Part shown: piece after piece, positions 5,924-7,029 of the stretch
Numbering within the stretch: position 1 is the first letter of the stretch
How the letters are laid out: each line of letters opens with the position of its first letter
NCBI GenBank assembly: GCA_013812485.1
Contig: JACCTJ010000140.1
Location: forward strand, 1 to 7,029
Source: Thermoleophilaceae bacterium
GTDB taxonomy: Bacteria > Actinomycetota > Thermoleophilia > Solirubrobacterales > Thermoleophilaceae
Length of the DNA: 7,029 nt
Direction of reading: 5' to 3'
Translations under genes and position numbers: made by a program
Notes under the pieces: model-generated
The model's input: the letters and a program-made list of their open reading frames with translations, nothing else
What the model was told of the DNA's origin: nothing
Database searches by the model: none

Positions 5924-7029
5924 GTGCGCGAGATCCGCCTGCACGACACGCTGAGCGGGACCCTGCGCCCGCTCGAGACCCGCGAGCCGGGGCGGGTCGG
6001 AATCTACGCCTGCGGGCCGACCGTCTACTCGCGCATCCACGTCGGCAACGCGCGGCCATACGTGGTCTTCTCCCTGCTCAAGCGGTTTCTCGAGCATGAG
6101 GGCTACGCAGCGACGCTGGTCATCAACGTCACCGACGTCAACGACAAGATCTACGCGGCGGCGGCCGCGGCGGGGTTGCCGAGCGAGCAGCTCGCGCGCG
6201 AGATGACCGCCACCTACGTCGAGGACACCGACGGCCTGGGCCTCGGGCGACCGGACCACGAGCCGCTGGCCACCGAGACCGTCGGTCCGATCGTGGCGCT
6301 GATCGAGGCGCTGATCGAGCGCGGACACGCGTACGCCGCGGGCGGCGACGTGTACTTTCGCGTCCGCAGCTTCGGGCCCTACGGCAAGCTCTCGAATCGA
6401 GCCCTCGCCGACATGGAGCAGGGCGAGGACGACATCAACGCGGCTGGGGTCAAGGAGAGCCCGCACGACTTCGCCTTGTGGAAGGCCGGCAAGCCCGGCG
6501 AGGACACCGCTTGGGATGCACCGTGGGGGAGGGGCCGCCCCGGCTGGCACATCGAGTGCTCGGCCATGGCCGAGGAGCTGCTGGGGCTCGACTTCGAGAT
6601 CCACGGCGGCGGCTCCGATCTCGTCTTTCCCCACCACGAGAACGAGATCGCACAGACCGAGGCGGCGCGTGGCGCGCCCCTGGCGCGGATCTGGATGCAC
6701 AACGGGATGGTCCGCACCGAGGCCGAGAAGATGTCGAAGTCGCTCGGCAACGTGTTCCAGCTCTCCGAGGCGCTCGACCGCTTTGGACGCGAGGCGCTGG
6801 TCGCCTACCTGAGCTCCGGCCACTACCGCCAGCCGCTCGAGTTCTCCGAGCGAGCGCTCGAGGAGGCCGCCGCGCGGGTCGAGCGGCTGCGGAACTTCGC
6901 CGAGCGCGCGGAGGGGGCCGTGCCTGAGGCTTCCGGCGAGGCATTCCTCGATGCGCGCCGGGAGGAGTTCCTCGCCGCGCTCGCCGACGACTTCAACACC
7001 CCGCGCGCCTGGGCCGCACTCTTCGAGAT
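5924..7029 (+). CDS. cysS: Cysteinyl-tRNA synthetase, 3' end cut by window edge
   Basis: CysS attaches cysteine to tRNA-Cys in two steps through cysteinyl-adenylate. The frame is open from GTG 5924 to the last base: 368 complete codons of an expected 460-480. Class I signatures are intact: the HIGH-type motif HVGN (residues 39-42) in IHVGNARPYVVF, and KMSKS (269-273) in EKMSKSLGN. The four zinc ligands that select cysteine are present: C30 (YACGPTVY), C212 (GWHIECSAM), H237 and E241 (FPHHENE). Later segments include DDFNTPRAWAALFE at the edge, the start of the helical tRNA-binding part. It is CysS rather than the mycothiol ligase MshC because of the KMSKS form and the full connective region (VTDVNDKIYAAA, KESPHDFALWK). 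The start is set by the family N-terminus MREIRLHDTLSG and the -10-like box 6 bases upstream. The anticodon-binding domain lies outside. Confidence 0.97.
   Translation, partial: MREIRLHDTLSGTLRPLETREPGRVGIYACGPTVYSRIHVGNARPYVVFSLLKRFLEHEGYAATLVINVTDVNDKIYAAAAAAGLPSEQLAREMTATYVEDTDGLGLGRPDHEPLATETVGPIVALIEALIERGHAYAAGGDVYFRVRSFGPYGKLSNRALADMEQGEDDINAAGVKESPHDFALWKAGKPGEDTAWDAPWGRGRPGWHIECSAMAEELLGLDFEIHGGGSDLVFPHHENEIAQTEAARGAPLARIWMHNGMVRTEAEKMSKSLGNVFQLSEALDRFGREALVAYLSSGHYRQPLEFSERALEEAAARVERLRNFAERAEGAVPEASGEAFLDARREEFLAALADDFNTPRAWAALFE

Noticed and set aside
5372..6823. 483-codon minus-strand open frame opposite the amidase remnant and cysS
   Set aside because: Shadow of GC-rich coding sequence; no domain seen and cysS on the other strand is intact.

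Overview
The window is a GC-rich, gene-dense, entirely plus-strand housekeeping cluster in the order radA (3' part) - disA - carD - ispD - PHP phosphoesterase - ispF - amidase remnant - cysS (5' part). The order radA/disA/carD/ispD/ispF/cysS is the classic actinobacterial neighbourhood (known from mycobacteria and relatives). Very high GC, frequent GTG/TTG starts, weak Shine-Dalgarno sequences and the extra PHP and amidase genes suggest a deep-branching actinobacterium, possibly of the class Thermoleophilia. That placement is inference from gene order and composition, not a phylogenetic result.

Layout. Positions 1-1179 hold the end of the DNA repair ATPase RadA, with an unusual in-frame insert near 892-987 that contains an imperfect palindrome. 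The 96-base gap that follows is locally AT-rich, with two nested palindromes and a -10-like hexamer 6 bases before the ATG of disA (1276-2388, c-di-AMP synthase). The disA stop overlaps the TTG start of carD (2385-3002), an RNA polymerase-binding regulator with a long acidic N-terminal extension. ispD (3032-3730) and ispF (4649-5134) are two enzymes of the non-mevalonate isoprenoid pathway and are separated by a PHP-family phosphatase (3746-4576). The ispF stop overlaps the start of a decayed amidase (5131-5851), which has lost two internal blocks in frame and carries a frameshift. A 72-base gap precedes cysS (5924 to the window edge), encoding cysteinyl-tRNA synthetase.

How the genes relate. 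RadA and DisA are both tied to processing of branched DNA, and DisA converts ATP to c-di-AMP. CarD sets RNA polymerase open-complex stability. IspD and IspF make the cyclic diphosphate precursor of isoprenoids. CysS charges tRNA-Cys. Most junctions are short or overlapping, so disA through the amidase remnant may form one or two transcription units, with separate starts suggested before disA and cysS.

I found no wholly new multi-gene system. The points most worth a second look are the nested palindrome at the disA start, the palindrome-bearing insert in radA, the decayed amidase, the acidic extension of CarD, and the repeated -10-like hexamer exactly 6 bases before start codons, which suggests leaderless mRNAs. 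No tRNA, rRNA, CRISPR array, insertion sequence or integrase was seen.
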